A DNA stretch of 64,000 nucleotides, taken from contig JAIQFX010000002.1 in assembly GCA_020073005.1 (NCBI GenBank), positions 1-64,000 of the forward strand, written 5' to 3'. Made by a program: the position numbers and the translations under genes. Origin of the DNA: Terriglobia bacterium. Its GTDB lineage: Bacteria; Acidobacteriota; Vicinamibacteria; Vicinamibacterales; CAVVIG01. How positions within the stretch are numbered: position 1 is the first letter of the stretch; each line of letters begins with the position of its first letter. Below the pieces are notes generated by a model, which saw nothing but the letters and a program-made list of their open reading frames with translations, did no database searches and was not told the origin of the DNA. This document shows, in pieces, positions 12,776 through 22,172 of this stretch.

Positions 12776-13539
12776 GGCGCCGTTTTTTCCGCCACGACGA
12801 TTTGCATCATGAAGAGCCGCGGCCGCAGGCGCAGCCACGACAGCGCGTTCACGCCCGCGTAAATGGACAGCACGTTGCACACGAAGCGGAAGACGGGCAC
12901 GCGCGCGAACACCGGCGGGCGCCAGAAGTACGCCTCCGGCGCCGCCACGGGCACCACGCTGTCGTGCGAGAGCACGCGCCACCCCGCGCCGAACAGCTGA
13001 ATGAACTCGCCCGGAAACCACTCCTGGACGTGATTGGGATCGTCGGGGAACTCCGTCAGCCGGATGGGCGTCGTGACGACGAGGCGGCCGCCGGGCCTCA
13101 GCACGCGGCCGAGCGTGCGCAACAGATCGAGGGGCGCCGACGCGTGCTCGATCACCTCGGTGCAGATCGCCGTGTCGAAATATCCGAGGGGCAGCGCGTC
13201 GACGGATCCGTGCAGGGTCGCCCGCACGCCGTGCGCGGCGAGCGCGGCGCCCGCCAGATCCACCGCCAGCGGATTGGGATCGAAGCCATGGAGCTCGCAC
13301 GCGCGGCCGGACCAGCGCGGCAGGACCCCGAGCAGCGCGCCGTCGCCGCAGCCATAGTCGAGCACGCGCTGGCCGTCGCGCAGCGACGCGCTCGCGATGA
13401 CGCGCCGGTAGCGCTCGGCCGTGAACGCGTTGTGCGCGAGGAGGCCGCGCCCGACTTCGCTCCAGTGGTACGCGCCGCGTTCGGCGTACTTCGCGAACGC
13501 GGCGTCCTCGTGCACGACGGCGCGCGTGTCCCTGCTCAT
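12772..13539 (-). CDS. Class I SAM-dependent methyltransferase
   Basis: A 255-residue methyltransferase. The SAM-binding motif I is VLDYGCGDGALLGVLP (about residues 58-73), followed by LHGFDPNPLAV for the ribose-binding acidic strand and TAICTEVIEHASAPLDLL for motif IV. RPGGRLVVTTP is the usual post-motif strand. The last 60 residues are hydrophobic and basic (FRFVCNVLSIYAGVNALSW), suggesting membrane association. It overlaps both neighbours by ATGA. The likely target is a sugar or lipid-linked intermediate; the exact acceptor is unknown. Confidence 0.88.
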   Translation of the reverse strand: MSRDTRAVVHEDAAFAKYAERGAYHWSEVGRGLLAHNAFTAERYRRVIASASLRDGQRVLDYGCGDGALLGVLPRWSGRACELHGFDPNPLAVDLAGAALAAHGVRATLHGSVDALPLGYFDTAICTEVIEHASAPLDLLRTLGRVLRPGGRLVVTTPIRLTEFPDDPNHVQEWFPGEFIQLFGAGWRVLSHDSVVPVAAPEAYFWRPPVFARVPVFRFVCNVLSIYAGVNALSWLRLRPRLFMMQIVVAEKTAP

Positions 13540-14681
13540 TCGGCCCGCGCTCCAGAACTGAAGATGAATGGCGACAGGAAGTCCGCGACGATCTCCGCAG
13601 TAGCGGCGTAGCCGGCGCGCGTGGGATGCCAGTCGCCTTCCGTGAGAAAGAAACGCTGCGCGCTCACCGCCGCGCGATCGCGGAGGGTGGACGTCGCGTC
13701 CAGGAACGGAATGCCGTGCTCGGCGCAGACACGCGCGACCGACGCGGCCATCGCCTCGGATTGCCAGCGATCTTCGGCCGCCCCATCCAGGCCGGAATAG
13801 ATCTCGCCCCGCGCAGGCAGGAACACGACGATCAACCGAGCGCCGCGGCTGGCCGCGCGATCCTTCAAGTACACGATCTCGCCGGCCTGGAGCGCGAGCG
13901 CGTCCGCGCGAAAGCGATCCCCGTCGGTACCTGCGGGGGCCGCAGACGCCGGCGCCGGCCCTCGCTGGAGCGCCCGCTCCACGCGCGCGCCCACGATCCG
14001 GATCGCCGCGACGAGGTGTGAATGCTGGACCAGCCACGCATACGCGGGGACGCGCCGCGCGAGCCGGCGCAGGCGGCTTCCGGGCGGCACGTCGGCCGCC
14101 GGGCGTGGGACCGCCGCGCCGTCCGCGCCGAGCGTGAAAAGCCGTCGAGCGCCATCGTCGCCGATGTCGTTGTGAAACACGTTCAGGACCACGAGCGACG
14201 GGCCGAAGGCGCTGACCCACCGTTCGTACCACAGCGCTTCTTCCCCGGTGCCGGTGCCGATGACGGCCGCGTTGAGAACCTCGACGCGCGTGCCGGCGGG
14301 CGCGGCGACGTTCAGGCGCCGCTCGACGATCGCCGGATACGTCTCGTCATCGTTGACGCCGTAGCCGAACGTGTGGCTGTCGCCGAGCATCGCGAGGCGC
14401 AGCGTGCCGCGCGGCGCGACGGCGCTCACTTCGGCGGGGCCGCGAAACCGCTGATGATTGATCGTCAGCCAGCTATCAATCTCGCCGGGCATCGTGAAGC
14501 GGCCGCGGGCGCCGGGCTGCGGGCCGATGAGGCCCAGCACCTCTTCGTGAAACGGCACGACGAGCGTCTGCGGCGCACACTCCCGCACGACGAGCTCCAT
14601 CGCGCCGGCGGCGATGAGTGTCGACGCGACGACGACACCGAATCGCCACGCCAGCCGCCGCGCCGAACGATCGGGGCGCAA
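13536..14681 (-). CDS. Membrane-anchored SGNH/GDSL hydrolase-like protein
   Basis: A 381-residue protein with an N-terminal signal-anchor (WRFGVVVASTLIAAGAMELVV). Block I is LAMLGDSHTFGYGVND with the nucleophile Ser. An internal block VVLNVFHNDIGDD supplies Asn, and the C-terminal EGDWHPTRAGYAATAEIV supplies the Asp-x-x-His pair, so the catalytic set appears complete. Such anchored SGNH proteins often add or remove acyl groups on exported polysaccharides. It abuts the double GT (next base) and overlaps the methyltransferase by ATGA. Two further proteins of similar layout lie at 38665 and 61574. Confidence 0.85.
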   Translation of the reverse strand: MRPDRSARRLAWRFGVVVASTLIAAGAMELVVRECAPQTLVVPFHEEVLGLIGPQPGARGRFTMPGEIDSWLTINHQRFRGPAEVSAVAPRGTLRLAMLGDSHTFGYGVNDDETYPAIVERRLNVAAPAGTRVEVLNAAVIGTGTGEEALWYERWVSAFGPSLVVLNVFHNDIGDDGARRLFTLGADGAAVPRPAADVPPGSRLRRLARRVPAYAWLVQHSHLVAAIRIVGARVERALQRGPAPASAAPAGTDGDRFRADALALQAGEIVYLKDRAASRGARLIVVFLPARGEIYSGLDGAAEDRWQSEAMAASVARVCAEHGIPFLDATSTLRDRAAVSAQRFFLTEGDWHPTRAGYAATAEIVADFLSPFIFSSGARAE

Positions 14682-17051
14682 TCAGCTCGCCCGCTCGAAG
14701 ATCGCCCACCAGCGCCGCGCGAATTCGCCGGCGGTGCAATCGTTCTCGGGAGACTCCGTCATCGCGAGGCTGTTGGCGCCGGCCCGCGCGCGCTCCGCCG
14801 GCTGCGTGATGAAGTACCGCAGTCCCTCCAGCAGGCCCTCGAGATCGGCCGTCGGACAGAGGTAGCCCGTCTCGCGGTGGCGCACCAGCTCGGTCAGGCC
14901 GCCGCGCGCGAAGGTGACCGCCGGCAGCCCGGCGCTCCGCGCTTCGAGCACGACGTTGCCGAAGGATTCCTCGCCGACGATGGGGGCCGACAGCACGTAG
15001 CTCGCCTTCATGATGGCGGCGACGTTCTCGCGCTTGCCGGCGAAGACGACGCGATCGGTCGCGCTGGCGCGGGCGATTTCGTCCTGCAGGCCGTGGACGT
15101 AGTCGACAAGATCGGGCGGCCACACCGGCAGCTCGCCGAGGATGATCGCCTGCACGTCGTGGCCGTCGGCCAGCAGCCGCAGCGCGGCCCGGACCGCGAG
15201 ATGGGTGCCCTTGAACGGCAGGATCTGGCCGACCGTCAGCAGCGTCGGCCGCTTCCGCGCGAGCCGCACCACGTCTTCGTCGGTGTGCGCGAACACGGCG
15301 CGGCGGCTCAGCGCGTTGCGAATCAACGTCATCTTGCCCGGCGGCACGCCGGTCTCGCGCAGGCGGCCGTAGCTGAAGCGCGAATTGGGCACGAAGATCG
15401 ACACCAGCGGCGGCAGCACGCGCCGCCACAGCAGGTCGTGCACGCCGCCGCGATCGGGCGCGTTGGCCATGCGGAAGACGATCCGGACGCCGCACGCGCG
15501 CAGGAGCAGGAGCGCCGGCGCGTTGCGCAGGACGGCCGCGTGGTCGGGCAGGAGCACGTGCGTCGGACGGAAGCGCGCGGCGTCCGTCAGCAGGCCGGTA
15601 CTCGTGCGCGCGACGTCCCACAGGGCTTCGAGATGGCGCATCGGGTTGAGCGTCTTCGTCGTGAACACGCTGCGATAGAAACCCGTGGACCAGCTCGCGC
15701 CGATGCGCTCGGCGAGCGGCACGATGCGGTGGTTCTGCCAGTCGTTCACGATGCAGTGCACGGTCGCGCCGTGCTCGCGCGTGACCCGCAGGACCTCGAA
15801 CGTCATCCGCTCGAGCCCCGACACGATGACCATGCCGCCGCAACAGGCGATGATGCGAGGCGCGGTACGGCGAGGCGCCACGGCCTGACTCGCCGCGACG
15901 AGTCCCCTCGCCGCCGTCGCGTAGCTGTACTCGGCGACGCGCGTGCGGCACGCGGCGCCCATCGCGGCCCGTCCCCCGCGCGCGCGCACGCGCTCCAGCG
16001 CATCGGCGAGCGCCGCGACGTCGCCGCACGGAAAGCGCTCGCCGGTCTCGCCCGGCGCGACGAGGTCCGGCGCGCAGCCGATCGCATCGCTGACGACGGC
16101 CGGCAACCCCGTGGCCATCGCCTCGTTGACGACGAGGCCCCACGATTCGGATTGACTCGGCAGGACCAGGCAGTCGGCAACGGCGTACGCGCGCCCGATG
16201 TCGCGCTGGTTGAGGAATCCGGCCCAGGTCACGCGTGTCCCCAAGCGCGCCGCGTCGACGCGGCGCTCGGCCACGCCATCCCCGTCGCCCACGACGAGCA
16301 GGGCCGCCGACGGTCCGAGGCGCGCGACGGCTTCGATGGCGTCGCTCAGCCGCTTGGGCGCGGCGATCTTGCCGGCGAACAGCACGACGAAGTCGGCCGG
16401 CCCGAACCCGTACGCCCGGCGGGCGTCGGCGCGCCCGGCGTCGGTCAGGTGCCTGGCCGCCGCGTCCGCGAAGAACTCGTTGTCGACGCTGTGCGGCGAG
16501 GCATAGATGCGCGTCGGCGCCACGCCGTGCGCGCGCAGGTACTCGCGCGAGCGCTGCCCGACCGCGAGATGCGCCGCGTAGCGGTGCAGCAGCACCCACG
16601 TCCTGGCACGCCACAGCGGGCGGCGGACGCCGGACGGCCCCCCGCCAAGATGCGTGTCACCTCTATAGATGAGCGGGATCCGGCGCCGGCGGCAGGCCGC
16701 GATGGCCCTGACCTGGCTGATCGAGTGCCAGCCCGCCACCATCGCGACGTCCGGTTTCGTGGCGAGCACGGCGTCGCCGATCTCCGGCACGTCCAATCCC
16801 GTAAACGACTCGCTCGTGAACGAATCGCCAGGGCGGCCTTCACGCACCACGCGCGAGGCGTAGCCCTGCAGCAGCGGGCGATCCCATTCGAAGGCCTGGC
16901 TGAAACCGATCGCCTGCTGCTCCGCGGTCGGGCGCGAGGCATAGACGACCGTCACGTCGAGCTCGGGACAGTGCCGCGTCACGTAGCGGAACCACGGCGC
17001 GTTGTACTGCACCGGATGGGTCTCCACGATCGTCAGCCGGATTGGCGTCAT
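14682..17051 (-). CDS. Tandem double glycosyltransferase (GT4-GT4 fusion)
   Basis: A 789-residue single reading frame holding two complete GT-B enzymes. Unit 1 (about residues 1-395) starts MTPIRLTIVETHPVQYNAPW and has the donor block DCLVLPSQSESWGLVVNEAMATG. Unit 2 (about 400-789) starts IIACCGGMVIVSGLERMTFEVLR and has TLLTVGQILPFKGTHLAV and APIVGEESFGNVVLEARSAGLP. No stop codon separates them. Two adjacent sugars could be added processively by one polypeptide. ATG 17051 overlaps the upstream stop by ATGA. The fusion could be natural or, less likely, an assembly join of two genes; the tight junction favours a natural fusion. Confidence 0.88.
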   Translation of the reverse strand: MTPIRLTIVETHPVQYNAPWFRYVTRHCPELDVTVVYASRPTAEQQAIGFSQAFEWDRPLLQGYASRVVREGRPGDSFTSESFTGLDVPEIGDAVLATKPDVAMVAGWHSISQVRAIAACRRRRIPLIYRGDTHLGGGPSGVRRPLWRARTWVLLHRYAAHLAVGQRSREYLRAHGVAPTRIYASPHSVDNEFFADAAARHLTDAGRADARRAYGFGPADFVVLFAGKIAAPKRLSDAIEAVARLGPSAALLVVGDGDGVAERRVDAARLGTRVTWAGFLNQRDIGRAYAVADCLVLPSQSESWGLVVNEAMATGLPAVVSDAIGCAPDLVAPGETGERFPCGDVAALADALERVRARGGRAAMGAACRTRVAEYSYATAARGLVAASQAVAPRRTAPRIIACCGGMVIVSGLERMTFEVLRVTREHGATVHCIVNDWQNHRIVPLAERIGASWSTGFYRSVFTTKTLNPMRHLEALWDVARTSTGLLTDAARFRPTHVLLPDHAAVLRNAPALLLLRACGVRIVFRMANAPDRGGVHDLLWRRVLPPLVSIFVPNSRFSYGRLRETGVPPGKMTLIRNALSRRAVFAHTDEDVVRLARKRPTLLTVGQILPFKGTHLAVRAALRLLADGHDVQAIILGELPVWPPDLVDYVHGLQDEIARASATDRVVFAGKRENVAAIMKASYVLSAPIVGEESFGNVVLEARSAGLPAVTFARGGLTELVRHRETGYLCPTADLEGLLEGLRYFITQPAERARAGANSLAMTESPENDCTAGEFARRWWAIFERAS

Positions 17052-18376
17052 GCGTCGCGTCGCGCCGAGACGCGGTCGAAGATGCCGGCGAGCCGGCCCG
17101 CGAGGACCGTCGCCGAGGCCGGCGCGAGCACGCCGCGATCGACCTGGGCCGGGCCGTACGCCGGCCGCGACGCGAGCGCGGCAAGGGCGTCGAATATCTC
17201 GTCGACACATCCGGACGCCGGCCGATCGTTGTCGAAGCCGATCAAGTAGACCGCCGGCGGCCCGCCGAACCGGCGCAGCAGCGCGGTGGCCGGGCTCGCC
17301 GCGTGATAGATCGCCAGCAGCGGCCGGCCGCTCAGCATCGCCGTGAACATCCGGCTGGGCGTGTAATGCGCTTCGGTGGTGCCGAGCAGCAGCAGCGCCG
17401 TCGCTTCGTCGAGCGCGCGCAGGGCGTCGAAGTAATTCAGGCGGGCCGGCGCCTCGGTCACGAGACCCTCGACGCCGAGTTCGCGCGCCACCGGCAGCGC
17501 GCCGAGCGGCGCGCGATCCGAGCGCAGGCTGCTCGTCCCGAAAAAGTGCACGCGGATCGCGCCGGCGCGCGCGGGGTCGCGGTCGCGCAGTCGGGCGAGC
17601 GCCGTCAGGAACGCGCGCAGGCTGGCGTGCATGGTCGGGGGCAGCGTCCCGATACAGGCGAGGTGCACAAGGCCGTCGCCCGTCGGGATCAGCCGCGCCG
17701 TCGCGGGATGCGCGCGCAGGAACTCGAAGTCGCGCTCGTCCCAGCCAATCGGCAGTTCGGCGGTCGCGACCGGCCGCGCGCGCGGATTGCGCTGCAGCGC
17801 GGGCTCGTAGGTGCCGCGCGACACCGCGGTCACGGCGTCGGCGGCGCGGAGCGCGACGGGCTCCAGGTAACCGGCGACGGCGCGCGCGAGGCGGCTGCGC
17901 AGGTCCGGCTGTCCGTTCGCGCCGGGCCCGACTGTCAGACCCCACTCGCCCACCCAGGGATCCTGGTAGTCGAGCACGAACGGCACGCCGAACCGCTTCT
18001 TGAGGAGCGGCCCGAGGAGCGCGGTGTACGCCGGATAGATGGTGATGAAGAGCGCGTCGAACCGTTCGTGCGAGAGCAGGTGCGAGGCCTCCCGCCACAG
18101 GCCATCGAACGCGCGCAGCCCCAGATCGCCGACGCCGAAGGGACGCGTCAGCCGGACGGGCCACGCGCGCGCGCGGATCACGCGCAGGTCGGCGGGCACG
18201 CTCTGGCCGAGGACGGGATCGAGGTCGCCCTCGTAATCGCGCGGGTCGACGGTCAGCACCGTCGGCTCCCAGCCGTGCTCGCGCAGGCGCGGCGCGATGA
18301 GGCGCGCGCGGTGCGTGCCCGCCGTGCTGTCCGGCGGAAAATGCGGCGACACGATCAATACGCGCGGCACGGTCAC
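17048..18376 (-). CDS. Glycosyltransferase, GT4-like
   Basis: About 442 residues, start MTVPRVLIVSPHFPPDSTAGTHR, a typical GT4 N-terminus with the glycine-rich acceptor loop. FVLDYQDPW and the hydrophilic helix around VTAVSRGTYE lie in the acceptor domain. The donor domain has LACIGTLPPTMHASLRAFL and a late block TPSRMFTAMLSGRPLLAIYH. GTG 18376 overlaps the upstream TGA as GTGA, matching the operon's junction style; a second GTG six bases on is less likely. The donor glutamate motif is weaker than in neighbouring GTs, so the exact family is less sure. Confidence 0.82.
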   Translation of the reverse strand: MTVPRVLIVSPHFPPDSTAGTHRARLIAPRLREHGWEPTVLTVDPRDYEGDLDPVLGQSVPADLRVIRARAWPVRLTRPFGVGDLGLRAFDGLWREASHLLSHERFDALFITIYPAYTALLGPLLKKRFGVPFVLDYQDPWVGEWGLTVGPGANGQPDLRSRLARAVAGYLEPVALRAADAVTAVSRGTYEPALQRNPRARPVATAELPIGWDERDFEFLRAHPATARLIPTGDGLVHLACIGTLPPTMHASLRAFLTALARLRDRDPARAGAIRVHFFGTSSLRSDRAPLGALPVARELGVEGLVTEAPARLNYFDALRALDEATALLLLGTTEAHYTPSRMFTAMLSGRPLLAIYHAASPATALLRRFGGPPAVYLIGFDNDRPASGCVDEIFDALAALASRPAYGPAQVDRGVLAPASATVLAGRLAGIFDRVSARRDA

Positions 18377-20013
18377 CGGCCCGCGTGGAGATCGGCGGTC
18401 CACAGCCGGTAATCGCTGCCGGCGATCGTCGTCGACGCCCACGCGTCCGCCTGCGGAAACGACGCGCGCACGATCGGCCCTTTGCCGTTCGATTCGAAGC
18501 GCGACGGCAGCAGCGCGTGCACCCGCACGGGCCGCGACGTGAAGAACCGGTCGGCCCGCAGGTCGTCGGGATCCCGGAAATCCGCGCCGCTGATGACGGA
18601 GCGGACCGGCAGGTCGAGCGCGGAGATCGGTTCCATCAGGTACCACACGTCGTCCGGGCGCCCCAGCGCGAGCAGCGTGTCGCGGACGGCCCTGATGTTC
18701 GTTTCCGAGAGCTGCGGGTTGTAGATGCGCGCCGGACCGGGTTGATAGTCCGGCGGAAAGCGCCGCACCTTTTGCACCACCGAGGTCACGCCGTATGCCA
18801 GGGGCACGCACAAATAGAAAACGCCTGCCGCGGCAAACGCCGCCCGCGCGAGCGGCGCCGATCGCGTCCAGCGCGCGCGCGCGTCCGCGAGCGCGAGCGG
18901 CAGCACGGCGAACGCCGCCGACGCGAGATGACGCCACTCGTGGGTCACGACCGAGATCGCCCAGATGCCGGCGAGCAGTCCGACGCTCGCCAGGAACACG
19001 CCGCGCGCCAGCGTGGCGGCGGCGCCGCCGACGGAAGGACGGCACACCAGCCACCACAGCAAGAGGCCGCCCGGCAATCCGATCAGGCCGAGCCATGCCG
19101 CGTCGCGCACGACCGGGTGCGCAGGGTGCATCAAGAGGTATTGCCACAGCGCGCCCGCGTCGGTCAGCTGCAGGGCAGGCAGCGCAATCGCGTCGAGCAC
19201 CGTGCGCCAGCCGGGCGCCTGCCAGCGGAACGTATCGGTCACCTGATTCGTGGATTCACCGCCCGCCAGCCGGTTGAGCACCGTCAGCACCAGAAACGGA
19301 ATCGCGGTGCCGGCCGCCGCCGCGCCGGCGGTCACCCACCAGCGGTTGGAGCCTGAGCGACGGCGCCACTCGCAGAACGCGATCGCCGCCAGCGCGCCGA
19401 CCGCGACGAAGGCGAGCGATCCTTTCAGCCAGTACGCCGCGCCGAGGAGCGCGCCGACGCCCAGCGCGCGCGCCGCGCCGCCGGACGGCGACTCGGTCCG
19501 GCGATCGAGGTACGCGCGCGCGGTCATCAGCAGCCACGGCGCGGACGCGAACGCCAGCATCTCGGCCGAGTAGAGAAACAGGCCATTGCTGACGTACCGG
19601 ACGAAGGGAAACGTCGCGGCGAGCGCGAGGAGCATCCAGTCCGGCAGCGCGAACAGACTGAACCACGTCACCCAGCCGACCGCTCCGATGACCAGGCACG
19701 TGGCGGCGATGACACGCACCGACGCGCCCATCGTCAGGCCGGCGCGCATCAGCGGATAGGCGAACAGCTCGGTCCCCGGCGTCCACAAGATGATCCACTG
19801 GCCGACATCGCGCGAGACGTCGGCGCTGTCGGGATGCACCCATCGGTTCATGGACGTCGACTCGCCGTTGACGCGCTGCTGCACGGCCCGGAGCTGCTGC
19901 GCGGGATCCGTGTAGAGCCCCTGGACGATCCGCGACGTGGCAAGAACGACCAGCAGCGCCGCGCAGGCCGCGACGAACTGCGCGTGACGCCGGCGTCGTC
20001 CTGACGGGTTCAT
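18373..20013 (-). CDS. Polytopic membrane protein, GT-C-like
   Basis: A 546-residue protein with an N-terminal basic stretch (MNPSGRRRRH), then roughly eleven hydrophobic helices and a soluble C-terminal tail of about 130 residues (from VVQKVRRFPPDYQPG on). An early extracytoplasmic loop contains acidic residues (GLYTDPAQQL, HPDSADVSRD). Many helices plus an acidic first loop and a soluble tail resemble GT-C enzymes that use polyprenyl-phosphate sugars, but no diagnostic motif is certain. It sits between two cytosolic GTs. A scaffold or flippase-like role cannot be excluded. Confidence 0.6.
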   Translation of the reverse strand: MNPSGRRRRHAQFVAACAALLVVLATSRIVQGLYTDPAQQLRAVQQRVNGESTSMNRWVHPDSADVSRDVGQWIILWTPGTELFAYPLMRAGLTMGASVRVIAATCLVIGAVGWVTWFSLFALPDWMLLALAATFPFVRYVSNGLFLYSAEMLAFASAPWLLMTARAYLDRRTESPSGGAARALGVGALLGAAYWLKGSLAFVAVGALAAIAFCEWRRRSGSNRWWVTAGAAAAGTAIPFLVLTVLNRLAGGESTNQVTDTFRWQAPGWRTVLDAIALPALQLTDAGALWQYLLMHPAHPVVRDAAWLGLIGLPGGLLLWWLVCRPSVGGAAATLARGVFLASVGLLAGIWAISVVTHEWRHLASAAFAVLPLALADARARWTRSAPLARAAFAAAGVFYLCVPLAYGVTSVVQKVRRFPPDYQPGPARIYNPQLSETNIRAVRDTLLALGRPDDVWYLMEPISALDLPVRSVISGADFRDPDDLRADRFFTSRPVRVHALLPSRFESNGKGPIVRASFPQADAWASTTIAGSDYRLWTADLHAGR

Positions 20014-20029
20014 GTCCGTGGTCCGCCGA

Positions 20030-21262
20030 TCACGCGAGCGCCCGGCTGAATGCCTCGAGCAGAGCCCCGCGGTCGAGCGGGTGCTCCCAGTGCCAGCGGT
20101 CCTGCGCCGCCTGACGCGCGGCGCGCCGCGCGCGGCATCGCCGCTCCGGATCGCCGGCCAGCGCGCGCAGAAGATCCGCGAGGTCGTTCACGCCGTCATA
20201 GAGGAACGCGGCGTCGCCGAGCTCGCGCGCGAGCGCGGCCTGGGCCGGCGTGCGGCTCATGATCACGGGCACGCCCGCCGCCAGGTACGTGAAGATCTTG
20301 TTGCCGAGACACCACTGACGATTGAGCGTCCGCGGTTCCTCGCCCGACAGCCCCGCGTCGAAGCCGCGCGCGAGCCGCACCATCTCCGCCGGCGGCGCGG
20401 GCTCGTTGAGCGTGAGCGTCAGCGCCGGGGCGATCTCGCGCTGGAGGCGCTGCAGGAACTCCAGGTACGAAGGCACGGCCCGCCCGCGCAGATGCAGCTC
20501 GCCGGTCACGGCCGCGCGCCCGAACGCGTGCACGAGCCCTTCGATCCCGCGCGCCGGTCCGAGCGTCTGCGAAAACCAGTACACCCGCAGCGGGCCCTTC
20601 GCTGGCGGCGACTCGGGCGGTTCGGCCTCGAGCGAGAACGTGTTGTGGATCGTGACGGGCCGCACGCCGTATTTGTCGGCGTAGCCCCGCGCGATCAGGG
20701 GGCTGCTCGCGGTCAGAAACCTGGCGGCCGGCAGCACGGCCCGCTCGATGCGCTCCATGAGCGCGTCGTGCACGTGGCCGCCGGGACCGGCGTCTTCCCC
20801 CGAGTGAAAGTCTTCGAGGTCCAGCCCGTACGGCACGCGCAGGCGCGCGGCCGATTCAGCGACCGCCGCGAGCGCGCCGGTCGATCCGCCGTACACGAAG
20901 TCGGCGGGCGCCTGCGCCACGGCGCGCACGAGCTCGGCATGCGCGCGGCCGCAGGCGCGGGCGGCGATGGCGAACGGCACGCGCGCGCGCGCGGCCCGCG
21001 AGAAGGCCCACGCGGCGCGCAGCCGGGCGCCGGTCGTGATCTGCGTCACGCGCGCCGTCGTCCGCGCGTAGTCCACGGCGGTCCACGCCCAGCGGCGCGA
21101 ACTCATGATGTCGCGGTCGGCCGCGGTCGCCCACGCCGTGTGGTTCACGCTGACGACGCGGACCTGGTAGCCGGCGCCGTGCAGGGCGTCGGCGGCCTTG
21201 AGCATGCGCGGGCAGGTCGAGAGGTGACCCGCCGTCAGCACGCAAATCCTCCTCGAAGTCAC
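20030..21262 (-). CDS. Glycosyltransferase, GT-B fold
   Basis: About 410 residues, start (V/M)TSRRICVLTAGHLSTCPRMLK, a GT4-like N-terminus. LDLEDFHSGED and FLTASSPLIARGYADKYG belong to the acceptor domain. The donor domain has PLRVYWFSQTLGPARGIEGLV and LGNKIFTYLAAGVPVIMSRTPA. GTG 21262 overlaps the deacetylase TGA (GTGA). A 16-base gap follows before the next gene. The donor-site Glu motif is replaced by a GNKIFTYLAAG block, as seen in related capsule GTs. The sugar is unknown. Confidence 0.83.
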   Translation of the reverse strand: MTSRRICVLTAGHLSTCPRMLKAADALHGAGYQVRVVSVNHTAWATAADRDIMSSRRWAWTAVDYARTTARVTQITTGARLRAAWAFSRAARARVPFAIAARACGRAHAELVRAVAQAPADFVYGGSTGALAAVAESAARLRVPYGLDLEDFHSGEDAGPGGHVHDALMERIERAVLPAARFLTASSPLIARGYADKYGVRPVTIHNTFSLEAEPPESPPAKGPLRVYWFSQTLGPARGIEGLVHAFGRAAVTGELHLRGRAVPSYLEFLQRLQREIAPALTLTLNEPAPPAEMVRLARGFDAGLSGEEPRTLNRQWCLGNKIFTYLAAGVPVIMSRTPAQAALARELGDAAFLYDGVNDLADLLRALAGDPERRCRARRAARQAAQDRWHWEHPLDRGALLEAFSRALA

Positions 21263-22155
21263 CGGGGCCACGCGTACGCGAGCCGGTGCGCGAGCTCCGG
21301 CGCCATCACTTCCGCGAGCATCAGAAAACGCGAGCGCTCGAGCGGCGGCTCGTCGGGCGTGGCGAACGCGCGCCGCGTCGTGAACGCGCTGTCGAAGCCG
21401 AGCTCGTCGAGCAGGGATGACGTCGTCGCGGTGTAATCGACGCGCGGCCGGCCGTTCGGGTAGGCGAACGCGCGCACCGGACGTCCGGTCCACCGCGCGA
21501 TCGCGGCGCGGCTGTCTTCGATCTCCGCGCGCTGCTCGGCCGCGGTCGCCTGGGAAAGGATCGCGTGCCGCGCCGTGTGCGAGCCGATCTCGATTCCCGG
21601 TTGCCGGCTGAGCTGTCCGACTTCGTCCGGCCGCAACAGCGCGCGCGGATCGTCGTCGGCGACGGCGTGTGTGTTCGCCGCGCAGGTCTTCAGCCAGTCG
21701 CCGTAGGGATGCGCCTTCCACGCTTCGACGGCGTCCTCGCCTTCGCGCGCCGCGAGATCGTCGAACCACACCAGGCGCCGGCGCTCGGCCGGTTCGGAAC
21801 ACACGAACACGACGGCCGGCAGCCCGTGCGCCTTCAGCACGGGCGCGCCGAGCGTCAGCACGCTCCGGTAGCCATCGTCGAACGTGAGGAGGACGGGACG
21901 CGGCGGCAGCGGCGCCCGGCCCGCCATCGACGCGCGCCAGTCGTCGAGCGAGATGGGATCGCACATGTCGCGCAGAACGCGGCAGTGCGCGTCGAACGTC
22001 GACTCGCGCACGTGCAGATTCTCGAACGCCATCGCGCCCGCGGGAGTGTCGTCGCCGCGCAGGCCGTGATAACAGAGCACGACGACGCCCGGAAACCGCG
22101 ACCGTCTGAGCGTGCGGCGATAGTGGCCCGCGGCCAGCAAGCCACGCTTGACCAT
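21259..22155 (-). CDS. Polysaccharide deacetylase (NodB/CE4 family)
   Basis: A 298-residue CE4 enzyme. Motif 1 is LLTFDDGYRS, with the catalytic base and metal Asp; motif 2 is IEIGSHTARHAIL (SH-x3-H), giving the two metal His residues. Motif 3 is reflected in VRAFAYPNGRP. The protein starts MVKRGLLAAGHYRRTLR with VVLCYHGL near residue 25. CE4 enzymes remove N- or O-acetyl groups from glycans using a divalent metal. No signal peptide is obvious, so it may act in the cytosol or at the membrane face. ATG 22155 was chosen; GTG 22191 would overlap the previous gene by 19 bases. Confidence 0.9.
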   Translation of the reverse strand: MVKRGLLAAGHYRRTLRRSRFPGVVVLCYHGLRGDDTPAGAMAFENLHVRESTFDAHCRVLRDMCDPISLDDWRASMAGRAPLPPRPVLLTFDDGYRSVLTLGAPVLKAHGLPAVVFVCSEPAERRRLVWFDDLAAREGEDAVEAWKAHPYGDWLKTCAANTHAVADDDPRALLRPDEVGQLSRQPGIEIGSHTARHAILSQATAAEQRAEIEDSRAAIARWTGRPVRAFAYPNGRPRVDYTATTSSLLDELGFDSAFTTRRAFATPDEPPLERSRFLMLAEVMAPELAHRLAYAWPR

Positions 22156-22172
22156 CTGGCCGGCGGCGAAGC

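Noticed and set aside
16445-16942. Short arginine-rich ORFs inside glycosyltransferase genes
   Set aside because: Alternative-frame shadows with no start signals.
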